Shown here: piece by piece, positions 1 to 6,955 of the stretch | Layout of the letters: each line of letters starts with the position of its first letter | Position numbering within the stretch: position 1 is the stretch's first letter | Origin: Chloroflexota bacterium | Lineage (GTDB): Bacteria > Chloroflexota > Dehalococcoidia > SAR202 > UBA11138 | NCBI GenBank assembly: GCA_022561955.1 | Contig: JADFQF010000021.1 | Location: 1-9,898 of the forward strand | Reading direction: 5' to 3' | DNA length: 9,898 nucleotides | Position numbers and translations under genes: made by a program | Notes under the pieces: model-generated | What the model was told of the DNA's origin: nothing | Databases searched by the model: none | What the model saw: only the letters and a program-made list of their open reading frames with translations

Positions 1-8
1 TTAGACAG

Positions 9-45
9 GCTCTCCGCCGCTGCGGAGAGCTCCGTCGAAGGACGG
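9..45 (-). terminator. Tandem GC-rich hairpins downstream of znuB, possible terminator
   Basis: A perfect 9-bp inverted repeat (GCTCTCCGC at 9-17, GCGGAGAGC at 22-30, 4-base loop) is followed at once by a second 5-bp one (CCGTC at 32-36, GACGG at 41-45, 4-base loop). They lie 34 to 70 bases past the znuB stop codon, where the minus-strand metal operon should end. There is no clear T-run on either strand inside the window, although bases beyond position 1 are missing. This could be a terminator of the minus operon, a bidirectional terminator for a convergent neighbour, or an mRNA-stabilising structure. The rest of 1-78 shows no gene. Confidence 0.4.
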
Positions 46-78
46 TAAATTGTCCAGATGAGGTGTTCGGGTTGGCGC

Positions 79-963
79 TTAGTCGTCTACATGGCTTTCG
101 ACGCCTAAGGCCACCCGCGAGTCCGACAGGGCCGGGACGTCGATTCGAGACCGCCGATACGCCGAAACGGCCCAGGACACCGTTAGCGTGATCACCAGCA
201 TGCCCACCGCCGTCAGCACTACGGAACCCCCCGCGGCGATGTTGGCGTAGAAGGCTATCCCCAGCCCGACGGTCATGCTCAGCACCCCGACCAGCATGGC
301 CAGCAGTATCGCCCTACGCAGGCCCGTAGCGATCTTGAGGCTCACCATGACGGGAATGACTATGAGTGCTCCGACCAGCAGGACGCCCACGACTCGCATC
401 GACAAGGTTATCGTCGCCCCCGTCAGCACGGCCAGGACCAGATTTACGGCGAAGACCCGTACGCCGTTGGTCCGCGCGAGGTCGCTGTCGAAGGCCGCCT
501 GCGCCAGCTCTGAGTAGAACAACGCTATGAACCCCAGGGCCAGGACTACGAGCGCGGCCAAGAGCCAGAGGTCCGTCGAGTTCACGGTGAGAATGCTGCC
601 GAAGAGGTAGGAGAACAGGTCGACGTTGAATCCGTCCGCCATGCTTATTATGACGACCGCTATGGCCAGGGCCGAGTACAGGACTACCGCCAGGGCCGCG
701 TCTCCCGGCATGATGCGGCGGGCGCGGACGACCTCGATCGTCGTGGCGGCTATGGCCGTCGCCCCGAGGGCGATCAACGGCGGGAACGTATTCGTCAACA
801 GGCCGATGGCGACGCCGGTCAGAGCTACGTGAGAGAGGCTGTCGGCGATCAGCGACAGGCGTCTCAGCACGAGGAACGTGCCCAGCGCCGGTGCGAGCGT
901 CCCGATGAGCAGCCCTGCAAGCAGCGCCCTGATCATGAAATCGTAAGCGAAAATTGCCGGCAT
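79..963 (-). CDS. znuB: Zinc/manganese-type ABC transporter permease (ZnuB/TroC family)
   Basis: This is the membrane channel subunit of a metal-uptake ABC transporter, expected to pass Zn2+ (or Mn2+) across the inner membrane with the neighbouring ATPase and binding protein. The 294-residue product is almost entirely hydrophobic, with about eight membrane segments. It shows the ABC-3 family signature near residues 34-52 (RRLSLIADSLSHVALTGVA) and the conserved FDSDLARTNGV stretch near 158-168. The length is normal for the family. The ATG lies 4 bases after the znuC stop, so it is probably translated from the same message. It is last in the operon and is followed by hairpins. The family assignment is firm; the metal is inferred from the binding protein and the linked Fur-family regulator. 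Confidence 0.9.
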   Translation of the reverse strand: MPAIFAYDFMIRALLAGLLIGTLAPALGTFLVLRRLSLIADSLSHVALTGVAIGLLTNTFPPLIALGATAIAATTIEVVRARRIMPGDAALAVVLYSALAIAVVIISMADGFNVDLFSYLFGSILTVNSTDLWLLAALVVLALGFIALFYSELAQAAFDSDLARTNGVRVFAVNLVLAVLTGATITLSMRVVGVLLVGALIVIPVMVSLKIATGLRRAILLAMLVGVLSMTVGLGIAFYANIAAGGSVVLTAVGMLVITLTVSWAVSAYRRSRIDVPALSDSRVALGVESHVDD

Positions 964-967
964 CTAT

Positions 968-1762
968 CTACCTGTGCTCGTGCAGAACGTCGTGCAGCAG
1001 TACGTCCATCGGCAGCCCGTACAGGGTGGAGAGCTCCTTCTGGGTGATGTTATGCGGAGGGCCGTGAAAGACCAGGCTCCTGTTTATACAGGCCACGGTC
1101 GTCGCCTCTCGCAGCACTGCGCCTATGTCGTGGGACACCATGAGAATCGTCATGTTTTGCTCGCGGTTCAGGCGGCGCAGCAACGAGTAGAGCTGCTCCT
1201 GTCCCGCGGCATCGACTCCGGCGACGGGCTCGTCCAGCACGAGCAGCTGTGGGCTGCTCACCAGCGCCCTGGATATTAGGGTGCGCTGCTGTTGTCCGAT
1301 GGAAAGGGAGGAGATTCGACGCTTCTTGATGGCGGCGATGCCCGCGGTCTCCATGGCGTCCAGAACGGCGGGCTTGCCACCCCTTCGGAATAAGGAAAAC
1401 GGGTCGAAGCCCTTGTAGAGGCCCTGCGACACGACCTCTTCGACGGTCGCGGGAAACTGCGTCCCGACGACCTCCACGGCCTGCGGCACGTAGCCTATCT
1501 TGTTCCACTCCCGAAAGTGCTCCGGCTGCTCCCCGAACAGCTTCACGGAGCCTCGGCTAGGCGTGATAAGTCCCAGAGCCAGCTTGATGAGAGTCGTCTT
1601 GCCGCTGCCGTTTGGTCCGAGTATCGCGACGAACTCTCCGGGTCCCACGGACAGGCTGATGTCTTCTATCACAGCCTCTGAGTCGTACTGATACCAGACG
1701 TTCTCAAACTGAAGCGATGTGCCGGCGACGGCGTCTGCATGGGTCTCCTGTTTCAATTGCAC
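968..1762 (-). CDS. znuC: Zinc/manganese-type ABC transporter ATP-binding protein (ZnuC family)
   Basis: This cytoplasmic ATPase powers the metal importer. All ABC motifs are visible in the 264-residue product: Walker A GPNGSGKTT at 49-57, Q-loop glutamine at 94 (YVPQ), signature LSIGQQQR at 153-160, Walker B LLVLDEP at 173-179 and H-loop histidine at 211 (VSHD). The best start is a GTG whose first 10 bases overlap the end of znuA, a coupling-type arrangement. A TTG two codons later is also possible, so the first few residues are uncertain. The approximately 16 residues before the nucleotide-binding domain resemble nothing I recognise. It sits between the genes for the binding protein and permease, which fixes its role. 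Confidence 0.92.
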   Translation of the reverse strand: MQLKQETHADAVAGTSLQFENVWYQYDSEAVIEDISLSVGPGEFVAILGPNGSGKTTLIKLALGLITPSRGSVKLFGEQPEHFREWNKIGYVPQAVEVVGTQFPATVEEVVSQGLYKGFDPFSLFRRGGKPAVLDAMETAGIAAIKKRRISSLSIGQQQRTLISRALVSSPQLLVLDEPVAGVDAAGQEQLYSLLRRLNREQNMTILMVSHDIGAVLREATTVACINRSLVFHGPPHNITQKELSTLYGLPMDVLLHDVLHEHR

Positions 1763-2682
1763 TTTAGGACAGTCCTTAGGGTAGTGAGATTTGCCTCCAT
1801 GATCGAAAAGTAGTCTTCGCCCCTTTGGGCCTCCGCATTTGTCAGGCTCGCCACCGGGTGCAAGGTCAGCAGCTTCGCGCCCGTCTCAGCGGCGAGGGTC
1901 TGCAAGAGCCTTGCGCTTACGACCGGCTCGACGAGCAGGTACTCGGCCCCGATCTCTTGTATCTTATCCGCCAGCTCCGCCAGCTCGCCTGCCGACGGCT
2001 CGGATTCCGGCGAAAGCCCGGACACCGGTATCTGGTCGAGCCCGTAACGAAGGGCCAGGTGGCCGAAGGCATCGTGAGAAGTCACGAAGCTTTTGAGCTC
2101 GCACGCCGAAAGCCCCTCGGCATAGCGCCTGTTTAGGGCTTGCAGCTCTCCTATGAGGGCACCGCTCTCTTCCGAGTAGGATTTCGACATCGATGCGTTT
2201 ATTTCGATGAGCGCGTCCCTGATGAGCTCCACCTGTGCGACCGCTTGCAGAGGATCGAGCCACACGTGCGGATCGTTGTTGGCCGCGCCTTTGCTCGCCT
2301 CGACGACGACACGAGAGCCGCCGCTGAGGTTGGAGAGAGCGCGGCCCATCCAGGGCTCGAAGCCCGTACCGTTGTAGAGAATTACGTCGGCGCTTCCGAG
2401 CATGCGAATGTCCGCGGGCTTCGGCTCGAAATCGTGCGCCTCCACGCCGGGAGGGATGAGGTTAACGACCTCGACGGAGCCTCCACCGACGCGCTCGGCA
2501 AAATACTGCAGCGGGTATATGGTTGTAACCACCAGGAAGGCGTCACGACCGGAGGCGGGCTGGCCAGAGAATCCAACGCACGCAATCGAAACGACGGCAA
2601 TGACAAAAAAGCCTAACACAGCCCTCGCGAGGCCGCGCAGGCCCCATCGTTCCTTTAGGTCGGTCCTCACCTTCAATGCCAT
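1753..2682 (-). CDS. znuA: Metal-binding lipoprotein of zinc ABC transporter (ZnuA/TroA family)
   Basis: This is the extracytoplasmic solute-binding protein that captures metal for the importer. The 309-residue product starts with a basic segment, then a hydrophobic stretch (about 21-34) ending in a lipobox-like SIAC with Cys35, so a lipid-anchored protein is likely. Cluster A-I metal ligands are visible: His83 (EAHDFEP), His139 (DPHVW) and His203 (TSHDAFGHLALRYGL). A histidine rather than glutamate at the third position favours zinc over manganese by known family rules. The usual C-terminal aspartate (LDPxx context) is His275 here (TLHPV). No long His-rich loop lies between the first two ligands, unlike many ZnuA proteins. 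It begins 30 bases after the regulator gene's stop and overlaps znuC. The ATG start has only a weak ribosome site. Confidence 0.9.
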   Translation of the reverse strand: MALKVRTDLKERWGLRGLARAVLGFFVIAVVSIACVGFSGQPASGRDAFLVVTTIYPLQYFAERVGGGSVEVVNLIPPGVEAHDFEPKPADIRMLGSADVILYNGTGFEPWMGRALSNLSGGSRVVVEASKGAANNDPHVWLDPLQAVAQVELIRDALIEINASMSKSYSEESGALIGELQALNRRYAEGLSACELKSFVTSHDAFGHLALRYGLDQIPVSGLSPESEPSAGELAELADKIQEIGAEYLLVEPVVSARLLQTLAAETGAKLLTLHPVASLTNAEAQRGEDYFSIMEANLTTLRTVLKCN

Positions 2683-2712
2683 ATGTACTCGATGCTCTCC
2701 GTCGACACCGGT

Positions 2713-3147
2713 CTAGGAGACCGTTGCCGCAAGACACTGCTCGCAGATTACATGGAACTCCATCCGGTGGCCGACTATCTCGCCGGAGATGTGCTCCCCG
2801 ATTGCCCGCACCAGGCGCTCGATCATGGTGTCTCTAAACTCTCCTACCGTGCCGCACTTGATGCACAGGGTATGGTGGTGGTGTTCGACGCGTGCAAGGC
2901 TGTACTTCGACCCTCCGTTCGGGAGTACCAGTTTGCAGATCACTCCCGCTTCGAGAAGCAGCTTTATAGTGCGGTAGACCGTTGCCCTGCCTACTCCAGG
3001 AAGCTCGTGGCTGATCTCCTCGGCGCTGAAGCCATCGGACTTGTCCTCGAGCAAAGATATTACGGACCTTCGAGGGTTCGTCACGCGGTGACCGTTGTCT
3101 TCCAGGACGGCCAGGAGGTCGTGCCGTGCGGGTCGCACATCATTCAT
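2713..3147 (-). CDS. Fur-family metal-responsive repressor, probably Zur
   Basis: This is a winged-helix DNA-binding repressor that uses bound metal as co-repressor. From the ATG chosen here it is 144 residues. The helix-turn-helix lies near 43-70 (EEISHELPGVGRATVYRTIK). The dimerisation/metal domain has a His run at 89-92 and two CxxC pairs, Cys95/Cys98 and Cys135/Cys138, which form the structural zinc site of Fur, Zur and PerR proteins. An in-frame TTG at 3160-3162 would add five residues; neither start has a strong ribosome site. It is the first gene of the operon with znuACB, so zinc sensing (Zur) is the best guess. Mn or Fe/peroxide sensing (Mur, PerR) cannot be excluded from sequence alone. 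An upstream promoter with overlapping dyads suggests autoregulation. Confidence 0.88.
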   Translation of the reverse strand: MNDVRPARHDLLAVLEDNGHRVTNPRRSVISLLEDKSDGFSAEEISHELPGVGRATVYRTIKLLLEAGVICKLVLPNGGSKYSLARVEHHHHTLCIKCGTVGEFRDTMIERLVRAIGEHISGEIVGHRMEFHVICEQCLAATVS

Positions 3148-3171
3148 GATACTTTGTCTCAATTACAATCG

Positions 3172-3214
3172 TCTAATAATGAGAAATAGGTTGGGTTACT
3201 GAGATATCGTATCA
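3172..3214. promoter_or_regulatory. Candidate Fur/Zur operator dyads
   Basis: Two imperfect AT-rich palindromes sit at the promoter of the Fur-family gene. TGAGATATCGTATCA (3200-3214) is a 7-1-7 element with TGA/TCA ends and five of seven arm pairs, not all of them contiguous, overlapping the -10. TCTAATAATGAGA (3172-3184) has five of six arm positions paired and would lie at about +15 to +27. Both resemble the layout of Fur-family boxes, and occupancy would block transcription. The motif of this lineage is unknown to me, so this is an inference. Confidence 0.4.
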
Positions 3215-3234
3215 TTAACACGGCTGACGGTCAA
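3206..3234 (-). promoter_or_regulatory. Sigma70-type promoter of the regulator-znuACB operon
   Basis: On the minus strand TTGACC (3234-3229, 5 of 6 to consensus) is separated by exactly 17 bases from TACGAT (3211-3206, 4 of 6). Transcription would start near 3199, leaving a leader of about 50 bases before the ATG at 3147. No comparable promoter is seen ahead of znuA, so this probably serves all four genes. Confidence 0.6.
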
Positions 3235-3278
3235 CGCTTACGGACATAGGACAAGGGCCGGGCCGAGGCCTATTTATA

Positions 3279-3307
3279 TGGAGATAAGCTAGACCCCGTG
3301 CTAAAAT
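3279..3307 (+). promoter_or_regulatory. Probable promoter of gltX
   Basis: TGGAGA (3279-3284, 4 of 6 to the -35 consensus), a 17-base gap and TAAAAT (3302-3307, 5 of 6 to the -10). The start point would be near 3314, giving a short leader that holds the ribosome site AGGAG (3317-3321) 10 bases ahead of the gltX ATG. The rest of the 184-base divergent gap (3148-3331) shows no gene; 3251-3270 is a GC-rich patch without a clear fold. Confidence 0.5.
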
Positions 3308-3331
3308 GCCGATGAGAGGAGACCAGCATCC

Positions 3332-4795
3332 ATGGAAAAAGAAGTCCGAGTCCGGTTCGCGCCAAGCCCGACGGGCGACCCGCACGTCGGCGGTATTCGC
3401 ACCGCCATATTCAACTGGCTTTTCGCCAAGCATAACGGAGGGCGCTTTATATTCCGAATCGAAGACACGGACCAGGCCCGTCTCGTCGAGGGCTCCGTCG
3501 GCGTCCTACAGGATGCCTTGAAATGGCTCGGTATCGAGTGGGACGAAGGTCCTGAAGTAGGCGGCGAGTTCGGGCCCTACTTTCAGTCGCAGAGACTCGG
3601 CCTGTTTCAGGATGCGGTCGAGCAGCTCATCCAGAGCGGCCATGCGTATCGCTGCTTCTGCTCATCCGAAAGGCTCGCGGAGGTCCGGAGCCGGCAGGCC
3701 AAGGCCAAGGGCTTTACCGGCTACGACAGGAGATGCAGAGATCTTTCCGACGACGAGAGGTCGGAGCTGGAGAGCTCGGCAGAGACCACGGTGGTCCGCT
3801 TCAGGATGCCTCTGGACGGCACGACTACGGTCAATGATATCGTCAGGGGAGAGGTGACGTTCGAGAACAAGCTGGTCGACGATTACGTCCTGCTGAAGTC
3901 CGATGGGTTTCCTACCTACCACCTGGCCCATGTCGTGGACGATCATCACATGAAGATCAGCCACGTGCTTCGCGCCGAGGAGTGGCTGCCCAGCATACCC
4001 CGGCATCTCCAGCTCTACGAGGCCTTTGGCTGGGAGCCGCCGCAGTTCGCGCACCTGCCCATCATTCTGGCCCCCGACCGCTCCAAGCTGAGCAAACGAC
4101 ACGGCGCGACGTCCGTGCTGGAGTATCGAGACCTGGGTTATCTTCCTCAGTCGATGTTCAACTTCCTGACGCTGCTTGGCTGGTCGCTCGACGACAAGAC
4201 GGAGCTATTCACCGTCCAGGAGCTCGTGGAGCAGTTCACCCTGGACCGAATCACCAAGTCCTCCGCCATATTCAACACCGAAAAGCTGGACTGGATGAAC
4301 GGGCACTACATACGAACGCTGACCGACGATGCGCTGGCCGACGCTCTCTTGTCCTTCTGGACGGAATGCCCTCCGGAGAGCTTCGGGACGATACCGGACA
4401 GAGAGTACGTGATCAAGCTCGTGCCCCTCGTAAAGGAGCGCATGAAGACCCTGCGGGACGCCGAGCCGCTCATCTCATTCCTCTTCAAGGACGAGGTCGA
4501 ATACGAGTCAGAAGAGCTCGTGCAAAAGGGCATGGACTCGGAGGCCACAAGGCACGGCCTCGAGGTGGCGCTGACGGGCATCGAGTCCCTTGGCAGCTTC
4601 GAGTCCGAGCCCCTCGAAGAGCTGCTCAGGGCTACCGCCGGCGACCTGAACGTTAAGGCCGGGCAGCTCTTTGGAAGCCTGAGGATAGCCACGACGGGCC
4701 TCCGTGTCGCGCCTCCGCTCTTTCAGACCATGGAGGTCATGGGCAAAGAGCGAACGGTCGCCTCCGTACGCAAGGCCATCGAGAGACTTGGATAG
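3332..4795 (+). CDS. gltX: Glutamyl-tRNA synthetase
   Basis: This class I aminoacyl-tRNA synthetase charges tRNA-Glu with glutamate in the cytoplasm. The 487-residue product has the HIGH-type motif near residues 10-21 (APSPTGDPHVGG), the FRIEDTDQAR stretch shortly after, and the KMSKS-type loop SKLSKRHG at 251-258, followed by an all-helical anticodon-binding C-terminal part. Length is typical. A cysteine pair CFC (108, 110) and Cys135 (RRCRD) match three ligands of the E. coli GluRS zinc site, but the fourth (His in E. coli CRH) is Asp137. The ATG is supported by AGGAG 10 bases upstream. I cannot decide from sequence whether it also misacylates tRNA-Gln. It diverges from the metal operon and is followed by a new promoter, so it may be a single-gene transcript. 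Confidence 0.97.
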   Translation: MEKEVRVRFAPSPTGDPHVGGIRTAIFNWLFAKHNGGRFIFRIEDTDQARLVEGSVGVLQDALKWLGIEWDEGPEVGGEFGPYFQSQRLGLFQDAVEQLIQSGHAYRCFCSSERLAEVRSRQAKAKGFTGYDRRCRDLSDDERSELESSAETTVVRFRMPLDGTTTVNDIVRGEVTFENKLVDDYVLLKSDGFPTYHLAHVVDDHHMKISHVLRAEEWLPSIPRHLQLYEAFGWEPPQFAHLPIILAPDRSKLSKRHGATSVLEYRDLGYLPQSMFNFLTLLGWSLDDKTELFTVQELVEQFTLDRITKSSAIFNTEKLDWMNGHYIRTLTDDALADALLSFWTECPPESFGTIPDREYVIKLVPLVKERMKTLRDAEPLISFLFKDEVEYESEELVQKGMDSEATRHGLEVALTGIESLGSFESEPLEELLRATAGDLNVKAGQLFGSLRIATTGLRVAPPLFQTMEVMGKERTVASVRKAIERLG

Positions 4796-4822
4796 CTTCC
4801 GCACGAACTCGCCGCGCTATTC

Positions 4823-4851
4823 TTGACACGCAATTTGCGCCTGCCTATACT
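4823..4851 (+). promoter_or_regulatory. Strong sigma70-type promoter ahead of yqeY-purQ operon
   Basis: A perfect TTGACA (4823-4828) is followed after 17 bases by TATACT (4846-4851, 5 of 6). Expected transcription start is near 4858, about 22 bases ahead of the yqeY ATG. The spacer contains a perfect 5-1-5 dyad, CGCAATTTGCG (4829-4839), placed where a repressor could block RNA polymerase, although it may be chance. Confidence 0.72.
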
Positions 4852-4880
4852 TCGACGGGAATACGAACCTAGGTATTGAT

Positions 4881-5330
4881 ATGCCACTGAAGACCCAGCT
4901 GAACGACGAGCTAAAGGACGCCATGCGAAGCGGCGACACCACGCGCCGCACGACTATTCGCTATCTGTTGTCCATCATACAGAACGAGGAGATCGCGAAG
5001 CGTTCCGAGCTGGATGATGAAGGAATTTTGGCCGTGCTGAGCCGCCAGGCCCAGCAGCGCCGAGACAGTATCGAGGCCTTCGAGAAGGCAGACCGGCAGG
5101 ACCTGGTCGACAAGGAAAAGGCCGAGCTGGACTACATACTCCCCTACCTGCCTCAGCAGCTTTCCGCGGACGAGATCAAGGAGCTGGTCGTTCGAGCGAT
5201 ATCAGACGTCGGCGCCTCCGGACCCGGCGATATGGGCAAGGTCATGAGCCAGGTGATGCCCGGGGTTAAGGGCCGCGCCGAGGGCAAGCAGGTAAGCTCC
5301 ATCGTCGCCGGCCTGTTGAAGACCGACTGA
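4881..5330 (+). CDS. GatB/YqeY domain protein
   Basis: A stand-alone YqeY-type protein of 149 residues, normal for the family. It is almost wholly helical and carries the family landmarks: the N-terminal [15 protein letters not shown] stretch (about 15-29), [17 protein letters not shown] in the middle (about 83-99) and the C-terminal [19 protein letters not shown] segment near 119-137. The C-terminal part is related to the tRNA-binding tail of GatB, the Glu/Asp-tRNA amidotransferase subunit, but no catalytic role is established for free YqeY proteins. A role near tRNA metabolism fits its position after gltX. It has its own strong promoter and ends 2 bases before purQ, so it is the first gene of the purine cluster. 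The ATG has only a weak ribosome site (AGG, six bases upstream). Confidence 0.9.
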   Translation: MPLKTQLNDELKDAMRSGDTTRRTTIRYLLSIIQNEEIAKRSELDDEGILAVLSRQAQQRRDSIEAFEKADRQDLVDKEKAELDYILPYLPQQLSADEIKELVVRAISDVGASGPGDMGKVMSQVMPGVKGRAEGKQVSSIVAGLLKTD

Positions 5331-5332
5331 CC

Positions 5333-6058
5333 ATGAGATTCGCCATAGTCGTGTTTCCCGGGACCTGGAGCGACAGAGACTGCTTCGACGTGGTCAACGA
5401 CGTATTCCAAGAAGACGCTGATTACGTATGGCATAAAGAGACGGACCTGTCCAAATATGACTGCATTATTCTTCCCGGCGGCTTCTCGTACGGCGACTAC
5501 CTGAGACCGGGCGCCATAGCGAGATTTTCGCCAATCATGGACTCGGTGGCGAAGGCGGCTGAGGACGGAAAGCTCGTGTACGGGATCTGCAACGGGTTCC
5601 AGATTCTCTGCGAGGCCGGTCTCCTGCCCGGCGTACTGATGCGGAACGACCACCTTCAGTTCAGGTGCCAGTGGGTAAATCTGAGGGTGGAGCGGAGCGA
5701 TACGGCCTTCACCAACGCATGTAGCGCGGGCCAGGTCCTTCGCGTGCCCATTTCCCACGCCGAGGGAAACTACTTCGCCGACGCCGAGACCCTCCAGCGG
5801 CTGGAATCGGAGGGCAGGGTGCTCTTCCGTTACTGCGACGCCGACGGAGAGGTCACCGGCGAGGCGAACCCCAACGGGTCGCTGGCCAACATCGCGGGCA
5901 TCACCAACGAGCGGGGAAACGTTCTGGGCATGATGCCTCATCCCGAGCGCTGCTGCGACCCCCTTCTTGGCGGCGTCGACGGCAAGCTGATCTTTCAGTC
6001 GATAATAGAGTCTTCGCGTTCGCTTCAGCCGGCGGGTCGAGGTGGCAAGACAAATTGA
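5333..6058 (+). CDS. purQ: Phosphoribosylformylglycinamidine synthase, glutaminase subunit PurQ
   Basis: This glutaminase subunit releases ammonia from glutamine for FGAM synthase, the fourth step of purine synthesis, and works in a complex with small PurL and PurS. The 241-residue product is a class I glutamine amidotransferase: nucleophile Cys86 in [11 protein letters not shown], and the His203-Glu205 dyad in MMPHPER. The Gly-rich [14 protein letters not shown] segment (48-60) is also typical. Near the start it reads [10 protein letters not shown] where many homologues have a GSNCDRDC-like stretch. The ATG lies 2 bases after the yqeY stop, and the stop overlaps the next start (TGATG), so translation is likely coupled. 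The tail after residue 226 is somewhat longer than in the B. subtilis protein. Confidence 0.96.
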   Translation: MRFAIVVFPGTWSDRDCFDVVNDVFQEDADYVWHKETDLSKYDCIILPGGFSYGDYLRPGAIARFSPIMDSVAKAAEDGKLVYGICNGFQILCEAGLLPGVLMRNDHLQFRCQWVNLRVERSDTAFTNACSAGQVLRVPISHAEGNYFADAETLQRLESEGRVLFRYCDADGEVTGEANPNGSLANIAGITNERGNVLGMMPHPERCCDPLLGGVDGKLIFQSIIESSRSLQPAGRGGKTN

Positions 6059-6480
6059 TGCTGGGTGTCGTGCTTTCGCTGGCTGCGGCGATGGGTTTCG
6101 CCGGGAGCGCGGTCTTCGCCAGGATAGGTCTCCAACACATACGGCCCACAACGGCCACCCTTGTTTCACTGCTAATAGGCATCGGCATCACGCTAACTCT
6201 GTCGATCATATTCCATCAAAAAGAGATAATGGCCCTTAGCGGCATAGCTTTTCTCTGGTTCTTCATCTCCGGACTCATAAATTTTCCACTGGGCAGGCTT
6301 CTGAACTATACCGGAGTCAGCAAAATTGGCATCTCGAAATCGACTCCGATCGTAGCCACATCGCCCCTCTTCGCCGCCATATTGGCGGTCACGGTGGGCG
6401 GGGAGACGATCAACACGCTCATGCTGATGGGTACGATCGCCATTATCGGGGGAGTCGCCCTGATCGTTGCTCAGAGATGA
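6058..6480 (+). CDS. Half-length EamA/DMT-type membrane protein, first of a pair
   Basis: A hydrophobic protein of 140 residues with about five membrane segments, matching one EamA repeat of the drug/metabolite transporter superfamily. The end of the repeat is clear: the polar-turn element near residues 95-117 (ATSPLFAAILAVTVGGETI) and the last helix with IIGGVALIVA. Most EamA carriers have two such repeats in one chain of about 300 residues, so this is the N-terminal half of a split carrier. Its ATG overlaps the purQ stop by one base (TGATG); a TTG directly before it is an equally possible start, and GAGG at 6039-6042 may be the ribosome site. Its stop overlaps the next gene by four bases. 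The substrate is unknown; being inside a purine cluster hints at a nucleobase or related metabolite, which is speculative. Confidence 0.85.
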   Translation: MLGVVLSLAAAMGFAGSAVFARIGLQHIRPTTATLVSLLIGIGITLTLSIIFHQKEIMALSGIAFLWFFISGLINFPLGRLLNYTGVSKIGISKSTPIVATSPLFAAILAVTVGGETINTLMLMGTIAIIGGVALIVAQR

Positions 6481-6944
6481 TACGGGTCAGCGCTCCTCGG
6501 AGGCAGCTTCTTTTAGGCTACGGCGCATCCCTGCTGGCGGCCATCGCGTACGGCACGGTGGCGGTCGTGGGCCGGAAGATCGTGAGCGACTTCGCCCCTC
6601 CTCTAGTCGCTACGTCGTTCTCGATGATATTCGGCACGATAATACTGTTCGCTCTCTTTCACCGACAGTTCGCCTCCGATATAGCGGCGAAGGCCCCCAG
6701 ACGTGCCTGGCTGTTCGTTGCCATCGCCGGGGGCTCCGCGACGTGGGGAGTGACCTTTTGGTTTCTCGCACTGAACGAGGCGCCCGTCGTGCTGGTCGCT
6801 CCGCTGGCATCCACATATCCCCTGATTGCGGTAGTCGTGGCGCGCATCTTCCTGCAAAAGCTGGAGAGGGTGACCTTGCAGACGTTCGCGGGAGCCGCTC
6901 TGGTGGTTGGCGGTGCCATATTGATCACGTTTGGGGTACAGTAG
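6477..6944 (+). CDS. Half-length EamA/DMT-type membrane protein, second of a pair
   Basis: A 155-residue hydrophobic protein corresponding to the C-terminal EamA repeat of a drug/metabolite carrier. It has about five membrane segments, with the typical start LLAAIAYGTVAVVGRKIV (about 18-35) and the typical end APLASTYPLIAVVVARIFL, then a charged KLERVTL turn and a GAALVVGGAILI helix. Its ATG sits in an ATGA overlap with the first half, in the -1 frame, so the two are probably made together and pair in the membrane. Together they total 295 residues, the length of one normal EamA transporter. The gene ends 11 bases before purL. Alternatives are a frameshift in an originally fused gene or a sequencing error; both halves having sensible ends argues for two real genes. 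Confidence 0.85.
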   Translation: MIRVSAPRRQLLLGYGASLLAAIAYGTVAVVGRKIVSDFAPPLVATSFSMIFGTIILFALFHRQFASDIAAKAPRRAWLFVAIAGGSATWGVTFWFLALNEAPVVLVAPLASTYPLIAVVVARIFLQKLERVTLQTFAGAALVVGGAILITFGVQ

Positions 6945-6955
6945 GTCTGTAGATT

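Noticed and set aside
2683..3189. Plus-strand open frame opposite the Fur-family gene
   Set aside because: The minus-strand frame has a full Fur fold with CxxC pairs and HTH; the plus frame resembles nothing and would run through the repressor promoter.
3246..3273. ATAGG...CCTAT arms around a GC-rich core as a terminator or small RNA
   Set aside because: Only five outer pairs form, the interior does not pair consistently and no T-run follows; likely chance.
5153..6169. Long minus-strand open frame (338 codons) opposite yqeY/purQ
   Set aside because: It is antisense to two clearly recognised genes, has no family resemblance and an Arg/Val/Gly-rich composition typical of a shadow frame in GC-rich DNA.
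6467..6490. Programmed -1 frameshift joining the two EamA halves
   Set aside because: The halves are in frames that a -1 shift would join, but there is no slippery heptamer near the ATGA overlap, and ordinary start-stop coupling explains the arrangement.
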